NCBI RefSeq assembly: GCF_014490035.1
Contig: NZ_CP061008.1
Location: 5,704,001-5,768,000 of the forward strand
Direction of reading: 5' to 3'
DNA length: 64,000 nucleotides
From: Achromobacter xylosoxidans
GTDB lineage: Bacteria > Pseudomonadota > Gammaproteobacteria > Burkholderiales > Burkholderiaceae_B
Part shown: piece after piece, positions 46,774 to 55,544 of the stretch
Layout of the letters: every line of letters starts with the position of its first letter
How positions within the stretch are numbered: position 1 is the first letter of the stretch
Program-made: the position numbers and the translations under genes
The notes under the pieces: generated by a model
The model's input: the letters and a program-made list of their open reading frames with translations, nothing else
Database searches by the model: none
Told to the model about the DNA's origin: nothing

Positions 46774-47882
46774 GCCAGTTCCTCCAGCACCGCCAGTTGT
46801 TCGGCCGTATCGCCCAGCAGCTGGTCGACGACGGTCAGCCGTTTGAAGTAATCGCCCACGTCCAGCTCGTCGGTCATGCCCATGCCGCCATGCAGCTGCA
46901 CCGCCAGTTGCGCCACCAGGCGTCCGGCGCGCGCGGCTTCCAGCTTGGCCGAGGCGATCATGCGGCGGCGCTGCGCGGCGTCGGTTTCGGTCAGGGCCGC
47001 CACCGCCACGTAGGCCATGGACAAAGCCAGTTCCTTGGCCACCAGCATTTCCGCGAGGCGATGCTGCAAGGCCTGGAACGAGGCCAGCGGCTGGCCGAAC
47101 TGCTTGCGCGCCTTAAGGTAGTCGACGGTGATTTCCAGCAACCGCTCCATTGCGCCCGCGGCATGCGCGCAAAGCGCGGCCGTGCCCCACTGCAGGGACT
47201 GCGCCAGGGCCTGGTCGGCGGCGGCCCCTTGCGCCAGCAGGGCTGCGCGCGGCAGGCTGACCGCGTTCAGGTCCAGCCGGGCGCAGCGCGCGCCGTCCAG
47301 CGTGGGCGTATCCGTGATCCGCACGCCCGCCGTATCGGCCGGCACGGCCAGCAACAGGGTCTCGCCCTCGTCGCCGCGCGCGCTGACCAGCCAGGCGGTG
47401 GCCGCCGCGCCGTGCCAGACCAGATGTTTGACGCCGTCCAGCCGCCAGCCATCGGCGGCCTTGCTGGCGCGGCAATCGCGCGGATCGGTGTCGTAGCGGC
47501 GCCCGGGCTCCTGGTACGCCACGCTGACGATGGCGTCGCCCGAGGCGATGGCCGGCAGCCACAGGCCGCGCGCTTCGCCGCCGCAGGCGTCGAGCAGCGC
47601 CGCGCCCATGACCGCGCTGGGGATGACAGGCTCGGACACCAGCCCTCGGCCCAGCTCCACATGCACCGGCAGCAGGCTGGCCGGCACTTCGCCGAAACCG
47701 CCAAAATCCTGCGGGATGGTCAGACCCAAAACGCCCAGTTCGGCCAATGCGGCCCAGGCATCCGCATCCAGCTTGCCCGCCGCCTGGCGGGCGCGGCGGC
47801 GCGCGTGCGTCCATTCCTGGTCCACCAGGCGCCGCAGGCTGTCGGCCAGCATGCGCTGTTCTTCGGTATAGATGAAATCCAT
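46770..47882 (-). CDS. Acyl-CoA dehydrogenase, subunit-like (shorter member of a pair)
   Basis: 370 aa acyl-CoA dehydrogenase. Signature pieces are ADSLRRLVDQEW, FGGFGEVPASLLPVHVELGR, DGWRLDGVKHLVWHG, RKQFGQPLASFQALQHRLAEM and LHGGMGMTDELDVGDYFKR. The usual C-terminal Y/W-EGT catalytic stretch is not recognisable, and the FAD-binding middle part (VSVAYQEPG) is degenerate. In steroid and related catabolism such shorter dehydrogenases pair with a longer one as a heterotetramer. The ATG has AGGAAG upstream; the longer partner lies 35 nt upstream. Confidence 0.9.
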   Translation of the reverse strand: MDFIYTEEQRMLADSLRRLVDQEWTHARRRARQAAGKLDADAWAALAELGVLGLTIPQDFGGFGEVPASLLPVHVELGRGLVSEPVIPSAVMGAALLDACGGEARGLWLPAIASGDAIVSVAYQEPGRRYDTDPRDCRASKAADGWRLDGVKHLVWHGAAATAWLVSARGDEGETLLLAVPADTAGVRITDTPTLDGARCARLDLNAVSLPRAALLAQGAAADQALAQSLQWGTAALCAHAAGAMERLLEITVDYLKARKQFGQPLASFQALQHRLAEMLVAKELALSMAYVAVAALTETDAAQRRRMIASAKLEAARAGRLVAQLAVQLHGGMGMTDELDVGDYFKRLTVVDQLLGDTAEQLAVLEELA

Positions 47883-47917
47883 GCGTCGTCTTCCTGTCGG
47901 GTTGCGCGAGGCCGGGC

Positions 47918-49108
47918 CTACAGGCCCAGCACCAGGCGGGCGATGATGCCCTTCTGCACTTCGGTGGTGCCGCCGTAGATCGAGGTCTTGCGCATGTCGG
48001 CATAGCCGGCGCCGGCCGCAGCCGCCAATTCCGGCCCTGGCCCGCAATATCCCTTGTCAGCCTGCAGCCAATCGGGGTCATAGGGCCAGGCGTCCGGTCC
48101 CGCCACCTCCATCTGCAGCATCGCCAGGTCCTGCTGGATCTCGGAGCCGCGGATCTTCAGCACGGAGGCTTCCGGCCCGGGCGTGCCGTCGTTGCTGGAG
48201 GCCACGCGCAGCAGCAGCATCTCCAGCGCCATGATGTCCACCTCGATGCGCGAAATGCGGTCGCGGTACCGGCTGTCGTCCAACAGGGGCCTGCCCCGGG
48301 ACTGCGCCTGCACCGCCATGTGCTTGAGCACGCCCAATTCGCGGTGGCAATGGCCCAGGCCGGCGATGCCGGTGCGCTCGTGGCCCAGCAGGTACTTGGC
48401 ATAGGTCCAGCCCTGGTTCTCCACGCCTACCAGGTTGGCCACGGGCACGCGCACGTTTTCCAGCCAGACCTCGTTCACGTCGTGCCCGCCGTCCAGCGTG
48501 CGGATGGGGCGCACGGTCACGCCTGGCGAGCGCATGTCCAGCAGCAGCATCGAAATGCCGCGCTGCGCGCGGGCCTCGGGGTCGGTGCGGACCAGGCAGA
48601 ACATCCAGTCGGCGTACTGGGCCAGCGTGGTCCAGGTCTTCTGGCCGTTGACGACGTACTCGTCGCCATCGCGCACCGCGCGGGTCGACAGCGAAGCCAG
48701 GTCGGACCCCGAACCCGGCTCGGAGTAGCCCTGGCACCACCAGTCCTCCACGCGGATGATGCGCGGCAGGAGGCGCGCCTGCTGCTCGGCGCTGCCGTAC
48801 TTCATCAGGACCGGGCCGATCATGGACAGGCCAAAAGGCAACAGGCGCGGGGCGCCGGCCTTGAAGCATTCCACCTCGAAGATCAGCCGCTGCAATGCGT
48901 TCCAGCCGGTGCCGCCGTGCTCGACCGGCCAGTTCGGCGCGCCCCAGCCCTGGTCGGCCAGGATGTTGTGCCAGCGCACGTAGTCCTCGCGCTCCAGCCG
49001 CTGGTGGCGCAGCACCTTGTCGCGTATGTCCTGCGGCAGCTTGTCCGTGGCGAAGGCGCGCACTTCTTCGCGGAATAGCCGCTCCTGCGGCGTCCAGGTC
49101 AGGTTCAT
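47918..49108 (-). CDS. Acyl-CoA dehydrogenase, longer partner
   Basis: 396 aa acyl-CoA dehydrogenase. GYSEPGSGSDLASLSTRA is the FAD/substrate segment, followed by YVVNGQKTWTTLAQYADWMF, LLDMRSPGVTVRPI, NEVWLENVRVPVANLVG and the C-terminal SIYGGTTEVQKGIIARLVLGL fragments. The catalytic glutamate of the classic YEGT motif is Gly here (YGGT), a pattern common in FadE28/FadE26-like proteins in which catalysis may use a base elsewhere or lie in the partner subunit. AGGAG precedes the ATG. It is divergent from the DUF35-thiolase-ligase operon across about 196 bp. Confidence 0.92.
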   Translation of the reverse strand: MNLTWTPQERLFREEVRAFATDKLPQDIRDKVLRHQRLEREDYVRWHNILADQGWGAPNWPVEHGGTGWNALQRLIFEVECFKAGAPRLLPFGLSMIGPVLMKYGSAEQQARLLPRIIRVEDWWCQGYSEPGSGSDLASLSTRAVRDGDEYVVNGQKTWTTLAQYADWMFCLVRTDPEARAQRGISMLLLDMRSPGVTVRPIRTLDGGHDVNEVWLENVRVPVANLVGVENQGWTYAKYLLGHERTGIAGLGHCHRELGVLKHMAVQAQSRGRPLLDDSRYRDRISRIEVDIMALEMLLLRVASSNDGTPGPEASVLKIRGSEIQQDLAMLQMEVAGPDAWPYDPDWLQADKGYCGPGPELAAAAGAGYADMRKTSIYGGTTEVQKGIIARLVLGL

Positions 49109-49304
49109 GGTCGGGCTCCTTTTGCGGTATCTAGCCACGGTCCGGCACGCCGGACAATCTGCCTCTTCCGAAGACGGGCTTCGCGCAGGACATAGGGCGT
49201 CCCACTACGGGCCGGCGGAAGGCCAGCTTCAGCAATGAAGAATGGCCGAAGCCGCCGCCAGTGCGGACACTTGCAAGCGTCATCCACTGGAACCCGTAGG
49301 CATC

Positions 49305-49709
49305 ATGACCGTTCCCGATCAGCAGGCCGGCGCGCCGCAAGGCGTAGAGGCGCAGTACCGCCAGGCGCTGGACCAAGGCCGCTTCCTCATCCAGCATTGC
49401 GCCGGCTGCGACCGCGCCGTGTTCTACCCCCGCATGATCTGCCCGCATTGCGGCGCGGACAAACTCGCCTGGACCACGCCCGACGGGCGCGGCGAGGTCT
49501 ATTCCACCACCGTGGTGCGCCGCAAGCCCGAGGCGGGCGGCGACTACAACGTGGCGCTGATCGATCTGCGGGAGGGCGTCAGGCTGATGAGCCGGGTGGA
49601 GGGCGTCGCGCCCGATGCCGTGCGCATCGGCATGGCGGTGCGCGCGCAGGTGGCGCAGCAGGATGGCCGCAGCCTCCTGGTCTTCGTACCCAACAAGGAG
49701 GCGCAATGA
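49305..49709 (+). CDS. DUF35 OB-fold protein with zinc ribbon (ChsH2-C/BbsA-like)
   Basis: 134 aa. The N-terminal rubredoxin-like zinc ribbon has C32-x2-C35 and C46-x2-C49 (HCAGCDRAVFYPRMICPHCG), and the C-terminal half is an OB-fold (GEVYSTTVVRRKPEAGGDYN). Proteins of this kind bind acyl-CoA and form complexes with thiolase-fold partners, for example the DUF35 domain of ChsH2 with the aldolase Ltp2, or BbsA with BbsB. The stop overlaps the thiolase-like start as ATGA, matching that partnership. I used the ATG at 49305; an upstream ATG would add 21 residues. Confidence 0.88.
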   Translation: MTVPDQQAGAPQGVEAQYRQALDQGRFLIQHCAGCDRAVFYPRMICPHCGADKLAWTTPDGRGEVYSTTVVRRKPEAGGDYNVALIDLREGVRLMSRVEGVAPDAVRIGMAVRAQVAQQDGRSLLVFVPNKEAQ

Positions 49710-50878
49710 CGCTGAACGATCTGCGCGGCGCCGTGGCGGTGGCCGGCGTGGGCCACGCGGGCCTGGGCCAGGCCGCGGGCTACACCGAAATGGAAATCCT
49801 GGTGCAGGCGGCGCAGCGCGCGGTGGCGGACGCCGGCCTCACCATGCGCGACATCGACGGCATCTGCACCGCCAGCGTGGCCGCGCCGATGTGGGCCATG
49901 CCGGTGATCGAACACCTGGGCATCCGCCCCAGCTTCATCGACAGCACCATGCTGGGCGGCTCCAGCTTCGTCGCGCACCTGCTGCCGGCGCTGCACGCGC
50001 TGGCTTCCGGCCAGTGCAACGCGGTGCTGGTCTGCTATGGCAGCACGCAACGCACCTCTAGCTTGAGCCGCGCCGAGATCGGCCGGGTGCGCAAGCAGTT
50101 CGATCCGCAGCCGTACGAAACGCCCTACGAGCCGCTGAGCCCCCTGTCGTCCTACGCGCTGGCGGCCGCGCGCCACATGCATCAGTACGGCACGCGCCGC
50201 GAACACCTGGCGCAGGTGGCGCTGGCCGCCAACCAATGGGCCCAGCTCAATCCCGAAGCGCAGTTGCGCGAACCCGCCACGCTGGAGCAGATCCTCTCGG
50301 CGCGCATGGTGTCCGACCCCTTGAGCGTGCGCGACTGCTGCCTGGTCACCGATGGCGCCGGCGCCTACGTGCTGGTGCGCGCCGAGCGCGCCCGCGACCT
50401 GCCGCGCCCGCCCGTCTATGTGCTGGGCAACGCCACCGCGGTCTGGAACCGGCAGATCTCATCCATGGAAGACCTGACCGTGACCGCCGCGGCCGAATCC
50501 GGCAAGCGGGCCTTCGAGATGGCGGGTGTTGCGCCCCGGGACATCGACGTGGTGGAGCTGTACGACGCCTTCACCATCAACACCCTGCTGTTCCTGGAAG
50601 ACCTGGGTTTCTGCGCCAAGGGCGAAAGCAAGGACTTCATCGCCAATGGCGCCATCGCGCCGGGCGGCGCGCTGCCAGTCAACACCAACGGCGGCGGGCT
50701 GTGCTGCGTGCATCCCGGCATGTACGGCATCTTCATCATGATCGAGGCCGTCCGCCAGCTGCGCGGCGAATGCGGCGCGCGCCAGATCGCCGACGCGCAC
50801 CTCGCCCTGGTGCACGGCAACGGCGGCACCCTGTCCAGCCAATCCACCGCCATCCTGGGAACCCAGGCCACGCTTTGA
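49706..50878 (+). CDS. Thiolase-fold protein lacking the nucleophilic Cys (SCP2/Ltp2-like)
   Basis: 390 aa thiolase-superfamily protein of the SCP2-x/Ltp2 group. Domain landmarks are VAVAGVGHAGLG at the N-terminus, VVELYDAFTINTLLFLEDLG, NTNGGGLCCVHPGMYG and ALVHGNGGTLSS. The position of the acyl-accepting Cys reads DSTMLGGSS with M82, and the C-terminal Cys is also missing; H336 of the HPG motif is retained. Together with the DUF35 partner this is the pattern of Ltp2-type retro-aldolases that cleave beta-hydroxyacyl-CoA, so classical thiolysis is unlikely. Substrate unknown. Confidence 0.88.
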   Translation: MTLNDLRGAVAVAGVGHAGLGQAAGYTEMEILVQAAQRAVADAGLTMRDIDGICTASVAAPMWAMPVIEHLGIRPSFIDSTMLGGSSFVAHLLPALHALASGQCNAVLVCYGSTQRTSSLSRAEIGRVRKQFDPQPYETPYEPLSPLSSYALAAARHMHQYGTRREHLAQVALAANQWAQLNPEAQLREPATLEQILSARMVSDPLSVRDCCLVTDGAGAYVLVRAERARDLPRPPVYVLGNATAVWNRQISSMEDLTVTAAAESGKRAFEMAGVAPRDIDVVELYDAFTINTLLFLEDLGFCAKGESKDFIANGAIAPGGALPVNTNGGGLCCVHPGMYGIFIMIEAVRQLRGECGARQIADAHLALVHGNGGTLSSQSTAILGTQATL

Positions 50879-50889
50879 ACGACGCAACC

Positions 50890-52410
50890 ATGTCCCCGGC
50901 AGCCCCTCTTACCCGCATCCATCAATTGCTGGCGCAGCAAGCCGGCCAGCGGCCCGACGCCACCTTTCTATACGAGGAGGGCGGCGGCAGACTGAGCTAC
51001 GCGCAGTTCTGGCGGCGCGTACAGGCCGCGGCCGCATGGCTCGAAGAACAGGGCGTGCGTCCAGGGCATCGCGTGCTGATCGCGGGTGAAAACTGCGCGG
51101 CCATGATCGCAGCGCTGTTTGCCTGCAGCGCGGCCGGGGCCTGGCCCGTGGGCGTGAACGCACGCCTGTCCACGCGCGAGATCGACGCCATCCGTCTTCA
51201 TGCGCAACCCGAACTGCTGCTCTACACCAGCGGCGTCTCGCACGCCGCCGCGGTCCATGCCGAGCATGCCGGCGCCACCGACGCCGATCCCGACGTCTGG
51301 GGACCCGGCGTGCAGGCTGCGCGTGCGGACAGCCCCACGCAAGCCGAGACCGGCGATTCCGCCGCCTTAGTGGCCACCGTGATCTATACGTCCGGCACCA
51401 CGGGCGCCCCCAAGGGGGTCCTCGTGCCGCATCGCGGCTTGCTGCATTTTGCCCGCGTGTCAGCCGCCTCGCGCCGCCTGACGCCGCAGGACATCGGCTA
51501 CGCCGCGCTGCCCATGTCGCACATCTTCGGCATCGCCACCGTGCTGATGGCCACGGTGCACGCCGGCGCCAGCCTGGTGCTGCGCAGCCGCTTCGACGCC
51601 GCCGACGCCTTCAAGGCCCTGGCGCATCCGGGCGTCAGCATCCTGCAGGGCGTGCCCACCATGTTCAGCCGCATGATGGCGGTGGCGCCTCCACGCGCGG
51701 AACTGCGAGCGCCGGCCCTGCGCTACCTGTACACGGGCGGCGCGGCGCTGGACCCCACGCTCAAGCGCGATGCCGAGCGCTATTTCGGCGTCGCCATGCA
51801 CCACGGCTACGGCATCACCGAATACGCGGGCTCCATGTTCGTCACCCGCATCGATGCGCCGCGCAGCGACTGCTCGGCCGGCCACGCCGTCGAAGGCGTG
51901 GAAATGCGCATCGGCAGCCCCGACGGCGGCAAGCCCGCGCCGGGAGAGCGCGGCGACATCCTGATCCGCGGTCCGGGCGTCATGCTGGGCTACTACCGCA
52001 ATCCCGAACAAACCGCGCAGGCGCTGCTGCCCGGCGGCTGGCTCAACACCGGCGACATCGGCTACGTCGACGAACAGGGCGCGCTGTACATCGCGGGCCG
52101 TTCCAAGGACCTGATCATCCGCTCCGGCTTCAACGTCTATCCACTGGAAGTCGAGTCCGTCATCAACGCGTTCCCCGGCGTGCGCCTGTCGGCCGTGGTC
52201 GGCCGCCCCACCGCCGATCAAAACGAAGAAGTCATCGCCTTCGTCGAGCCCTTGCCCGGCGCCACCGTGGACACCAACCTGCTGATGCTGCATCTGCGCG
52301 CGCAGCTGGCGCCGTACAAGCGGCCCGCCCGCATCATCCCCATCGACACCATTCCCACCACCGTCAGCGGCAAGATCCTCAAGCAGCCGCTGAAAGAAAG
52401 GCTGGCGTAG
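50890..52410 (+). CDS. AMP-forming acyl-CoA synthetase
   Basis: 506 aa adenylate-forming ligase. The P-loop-like A3 motif is IYTSGTTGAPKGVLVPHRG, followed by HHGYGITEYAG (A5), GWLNTGDIGYVDEQGALYI (A7), RSKDLIIRSGFNVYPLEVES (A8) and the catalytic lysine in TTVSGKILKQPL (A10). It activates a free carboxylic acid with ATP and CoA. It follows the thiolase-like gene by 11 nt and precedes a Bug gene, so it probably activates the imported acid for the adjacent dehydrogenases. The sequence class does not pinpoint chain length. Confidence 0.92.
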   Translation: MSPAAPLTRIHQLLAQQAGQRPDATFLYEEGGGRLSYAQFWRRVQAAAAWLEEQGVRPGHRVLIAGENCAAMIAALFACSAAGAWPVGVNARLSTREIDAIRLHAQPELLLYTSGVSHAAAVHAEHAGATDADPDVWGPGVQAARADSPTQAETGDSAALVATVIYTSGTTGAPKGVLVPHRGLLHFARVSAASRRLTPQDIGYAALPMSHIFGIATVLMATVHAGASLVLRSRFDAADAFKALAHPGVSILQGVPTMFSRMMAVAPPRAELRAPALRYLYTGGAALDPTLKRDAERYFGVAMHHGYGITEYAGSMFVTRIDAPRSDCSAGHAVEGVEMRIGSPDGGKPAPGERGDILIRGPGVMLGYYRNPEQTAQALLPGGWLNTGDIGYVDEQGALYIAGRSKDLIIRSGFNVYPLEVESVINAFPGVRLSAVVGRPTADQNEEVIAFVEPLPGATVDTNLLMLHLRAQLAPYKRPARIIPIDTIPTTVSGKILKQPLKERLA

Positions 52411-52467
52411 CCGCGGACCCGCTGTTCCGCTGCACGACCCGCCACTTACCCACAAGGAGACTACAGC

Positions 52468-53442
52468 GTGAACATCAAGACCCTGCTCGCCGCGGCCGCC
52501 GCCACGGCGACGCTCGCCACGGCTTCTAACGCCTGGGCCGACGCCTATCCCGAACGCCCCATCCGGCTGCTGGTCGGCTACGCCCCCGGCGGCCCCGTCG
52601 ACACCACCGCCCGCGTCTTCGCCAAGTACCTGGGCGACAAGCTGGGCCAGTCCGTGGTGGTGGAAAACCGCGCCGGCGCCAGCGGCATGATCGCCTCTGA
52701 CGCCACCGCCAAGGCTGCGCCCGACGGCTACATGCTGGGCTTCGCCGCCAGCCCCACCCTCACCATGTCGCCGCTGGTCCAGCGCAGCACGCTGTTCGAT
52801 CCGCGCAAGGACTTCTCGCTGATCGGACTGGTGGTGGACTACGCCAACGTTTTGCTGATCGGCCCGCAGATCCCCGCCAAGAACGTCGGCGAACTGGTCA
52901 CCTACGCCCGCGCCCATCCCGACGCCGTGTCCTTCGGCTCCGCCGGCATCGGCGCGTCCAACCACCTGTCGGCCGAGCTGCTGAAGAAGCAGGCGGGCGT
53001 ACCCATGCTGCACGTGCCCTACCGCGGCAACTCGCCCGCCATGGTGGACGTGATCAGCGGCAAGATCACCTTCATGTTCGACATCACCAGCACCGCCATC
53101 CCCTTCGTCAAGAGCGGCAAGGCGCGCGCCCTGGCGGTCACCTCCAAGACCCGCAACCCCGAGCTGCCCGACGTGCCCACCATGGTCGAAGCCGGCATGA
53201 AGGACTACGAGGTGGTCGGCTGGTACGCGCTGGTGGGGCCGAAGAAGCTGCCCGACGCCGTCGCGGCCCGCCTGACCCGCGCGTTGAACGAAGTCTCCAG
53301 CGATCCGGCCTTCCGCCAGGCCATGACCGATGGCGGCTACACCATCAACACCGGCGACTCCAAGGCGCTGCAATCACGCATCGACCGTGAGTACGCCTTG
53401 TGGTCCGACGTCATCCAGAGCGCCAACATCCAGGCCAATTGA
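52468..53442 (+). CDS. Bug/TctC-family periplasmic solute-binding protein
   Basis: 324 aa TctC-like protein with a Sec signal peptide (about residues 1-24, cleavage near ANAWADAYP-like boundary). RLLVGYAPGGPVDTTAR, VVVENRAGASGMIASD, VSFGSAGIGASNHLSAELL and HVPYRGNSPAMVDVISGKI are the family blocks. GTG or ATG choice is not an issue; AAGGAGA lies upstream. It is in line after the acyl-CoA ligase (57 nt), so its ligand may be the acid that this ligase activates. Membrane subunits are not encoded here. Confidence 0.92.
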   Translation: MNIKTLLAAAAATATLATASNAWADAYPERPIRLLVGYAPGGPVDTTARVFAKYLGDKLGQSVVVENRAGASGMIASDATAKAAPDGYMLGFAASPTLTMSPLVQRSTLFDPRKDFSLIGLVVDYANVLLIGPQIPAKNVGELVTYARAHPDAVSFGSAGIGASNHLSAELLKKQAGVPMLHVPYRGNSPAMVDVISGKITFMFDITSTAIPFVKSGKARALAVTSKTRNPELPDVPTMVEAGMKDYEVVGWYALVGPKKLPDAVAARLTRALNEVSSDPAFRQAMTDGGYTINTGDSKALQSRIDREYALWSDVIQSANIQAN

Positions 53443-53461
53443 GTACTACCGGAGCATCCAG

Positions 53462-54424
53462 ATGAATCCCCCGCTCGCGCTGCACGCCCAGACCCGCCTG
53501 CCCCTCATCGGCGCCCCCATGTTCCTGGTCTCCGGACCGGACCTGGTGGTGGCGCAATGCGCGGCGGGGATCATCGGCACCTTTCCATCGCTCAACGCCC
53601 GCCCGCAGGAACAGCTGCACGATTGGCTCACACGCATCGAACTTGGCCTGGCCGCGAAACGCCAGGCTGCGCCAGACGCCACGATCGCGCCCTACGGCGT
53701 CAACCTGATCGTCCACCCCAGCAATCCGCGCTGGCAGGGCGACCTGGCCATCTGCGCCGAGCGGCGCGTGCCGCTAGTCATCACCTCGCTGCATGCCCCC
53801 GAAGCCGTGGTGGCCGCCGTGCACGGCTACGGCGGGCTGGTGTTCCACGACGTCACCAACGTGCGGCATGCCAAGCGCGCGCTGGACGCCGGCGTTGACG
53901 GCCTTATCCTGGTGGCGGCAGGCGCGGGCGGCCATGCGGGACAGCTAAGTCCATTCGCGCTGATCAACGAAATCCGCGCCTTCTACGACGGCCCGCTGGC
54001 GCTGTCCGGCTGTATCAGCCACGGCAAGGACATCCTGGCCGCGCAGGTGCTGGGCTGCGACTTCGCCTACATGGGTACGCGCTTCATCGCCACGCGGGAA
54101 TCGCTGGCCGGCGACGCCTATCGCGAAATGGTGCTGCAGGCGCAGGCGGCGGACGTGACCTACACGCCTTATTTCTCGGGCGTGCCCGCGAACTACCTGT
54201 CGGCCAGCATCCAGGCGGCGGGGCTGGATCCGTTGGAACTTGCCAGGAACGGCGTGGCCCCGCCCGCGAACATGGACAAGAGCTCGCGTCCCAAGGCCTG
54301 GAAGGATGTGTGGAGCGCAGGCCAGGGCGTGGGCGCGGCGCAGGAGATCCTGCCCGCCGCGATGCTGGTGGATCAGCTGGAATCCGAATATCTCGCCGCG
54401 CGCGACGCCCTGCGCCGGTTCTAG
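53462..54424 (+). CDS. Nitronate monooxygenase-like FMN enzyme
   Basis: 320 aa TIM-barrel flavoprotein of the NMO/2-nitropropane dioxygenase family. Landmarks are LIGAPMFLVSGPDLVVAQC, GIIGTFPSLNARP, VNLIVHPSNPRW, LILVAAGAGGHAGQ (with the active-site GGH) and LGCDFAYMGTRFIATRES. NMOs oxidise alkyl nitronates such as propionate 3-nitronate; related enzymes reduce enoyl-CoA or act as FMN reductases. It starts 19 nt after the Bug stop with GGAG upstream, as the last gene of the rightward operon. The stop overlaps the stop of the convergent Bug gene by 4 nt. Confidence 0.88.
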   Translation: MNPPLALHAQTRLPLIGAPMFLVSGPDLVVAQCAAGIIGTFPSLNARPQEQLHDWLTRIELGLAAKRQAAPDATIAPYGVNLIVHPSNPRWQGDLAICAERRVPLVITSLHAPEAVVAAVHGYGGLVFHDVTNVRHAKRALDAGVDGLILVAAGAGGHAGQLSPFALINEIRAFYDGPLALSGCISHGKDILAAQVLGCDFAYMGTRFIATRESLAGDAYREMVLQAQAADVTYTPYFSGVPANYLSASIQAAGLDPLELARNGVAPPANMDKSSRPKAWKDVWSAGQGVGAAQEILPAAMLVDQLESEYLAARDALRRF

Positions 54425-55416
54425 TCCAGCTTGATGTTGGCCGTCTTGATGACGTCGCGCCATTTGGCGATTTCATCACGCACGAACTCGCCGAATTGCT
54501 CTGGAGTGCCGGGCTTGGGCTCGGCGCCCGCTGCGATCATGCTCTGCGCGGTGGCCTGATCCGACAGCACCTTCACCAAATCCGCATTCACGCGTTTGAC
54601 GATGTCGGGCGGCGTTCCTTTGGGCGCCATCACGCCGCTCCACGAGTACGCCTCGTAGCCCGGCAGGCCGGACTCGGCGATCGTCGCCACGTCGGGCAGC
54701 ATGCTGGAACGCGTGGGGTTTCCCACGCCCAGCGCGCGCACCTTGCCGCCCTTCAGATGCGGCACGGCGGAAGGCCCATCGGCGAACATCACCTGCACCT
54801 GTCCGCCCAGCAGGTCCTGCATGGCGGGCGCGCTGCCGCGGTAGGGTACGTGCTGGATGCGCACGCCGGCCATGGCGTTGAACAATTCGCCGGCCAGGTG
54901 CGTGCCGCCGCCCGTGCCTGACGAGCTGAACGACAGCTTGCCCGGGTTGGCCTTGGCATAGGCGATCAACTCGCTCACCGAATTCACGGGCAGCGTCGCG
55001 TTCACCACCAGCACGATGGGAAACACCGCCGCCATGCCGACCGGCACGAAGTCCCGCGTAATGTCGTAGCTCAGATTGCCGCGCAGGCTGGGCAGCACCG
55101 CATGGTGGATGGAGGCGAAAAAATAGTTGTAGCCGTCGGGCTCGGACTTGGCCGCGAACTGCGCGCCCACGATGCCGCCGGCGCCCGACTTGTTGTCCAC
55201 CACCGTGGGTACCGACCACAGCTGTCCCAGCGGCTGCGTGGTGAAGCGCGCGGTCGTGTCCACGGGACCGCCCGCAGGAAACGGCACGATGAAATTCACG
55301 GCATGCGCAGGCCAGGCGGCGGCGCGGGCCAGCCTGGGGAACAGCGCGGGCACCGCGGCGGCAGCGCATGCGGCGCCCAGCCGCGCAACGGCGCGGCGGC
55401 GTAGTAGATCGGTCAC
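54421..55416 (-). CDS. Bug/TctC-family periplasmic solute-binding protein, Tat-like leader
   Basis: 331 aa TctC-like protein. The leader begins LLRRRAVARLGAACAAAAV, an Arg-rich n-region that looks more like a twin-arginine signal than the leaders of the other three Bug proteins. NFIVPFPAGGPVDTTAR, TVVDNKSGAGGIVGAQFA, LSFSSSGTGGGTHLAGELF and HVPYRGSAPAMQDLLGGQV are the family blocks. I chose GTG at 55416 because GGAG lies 8 nt upstream; an ATG 12 codons earlier lacks a ribosome site. It lies beside a co-directional LysR gene. Confidence 0.9.
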   Translation of the reverse strand: MTDLLRRRAVARLGAACAAAAVPALFPRLARAAAWPAHAVNFIVPFPAGGPVDTTARFTTQPLGQLWSVPTVVDNKSGAGGIVGAQFAAKSEPDGYNYFFASIHHAVLPSLRGNLSYDITRDFVPVGMAAVFPIVLVVNATLPVNSVSELIAYAKANPGKLSFSSSGTGGGTHLAGELFNAMAGVRIQHVPYRGSAPAMQDLLGGQVQVMFADGPSAVPHLKGGKVRALGVGNPTRSSMLPDVATIAESGLPGYEAYSWSGVMAPKGTPPDIVKRVNADLVKVLSDQATAQSMIAAGAEPKPGTPEQFGEFVRDEIAKWRDVIKTANIKLD

Positions 55417-55544
55417 GGCAGTCTCCTGGTTCTCGGTTTTATGGGCGGCCAAGCTCTAGGACTGCTGCCTGACGCCTTTTTTATTATTTGCCGAACCTGC
55501 GGAGCCGCCGCTACACATTTGCAAAAGCCCCTCTTCGGGAGGCG

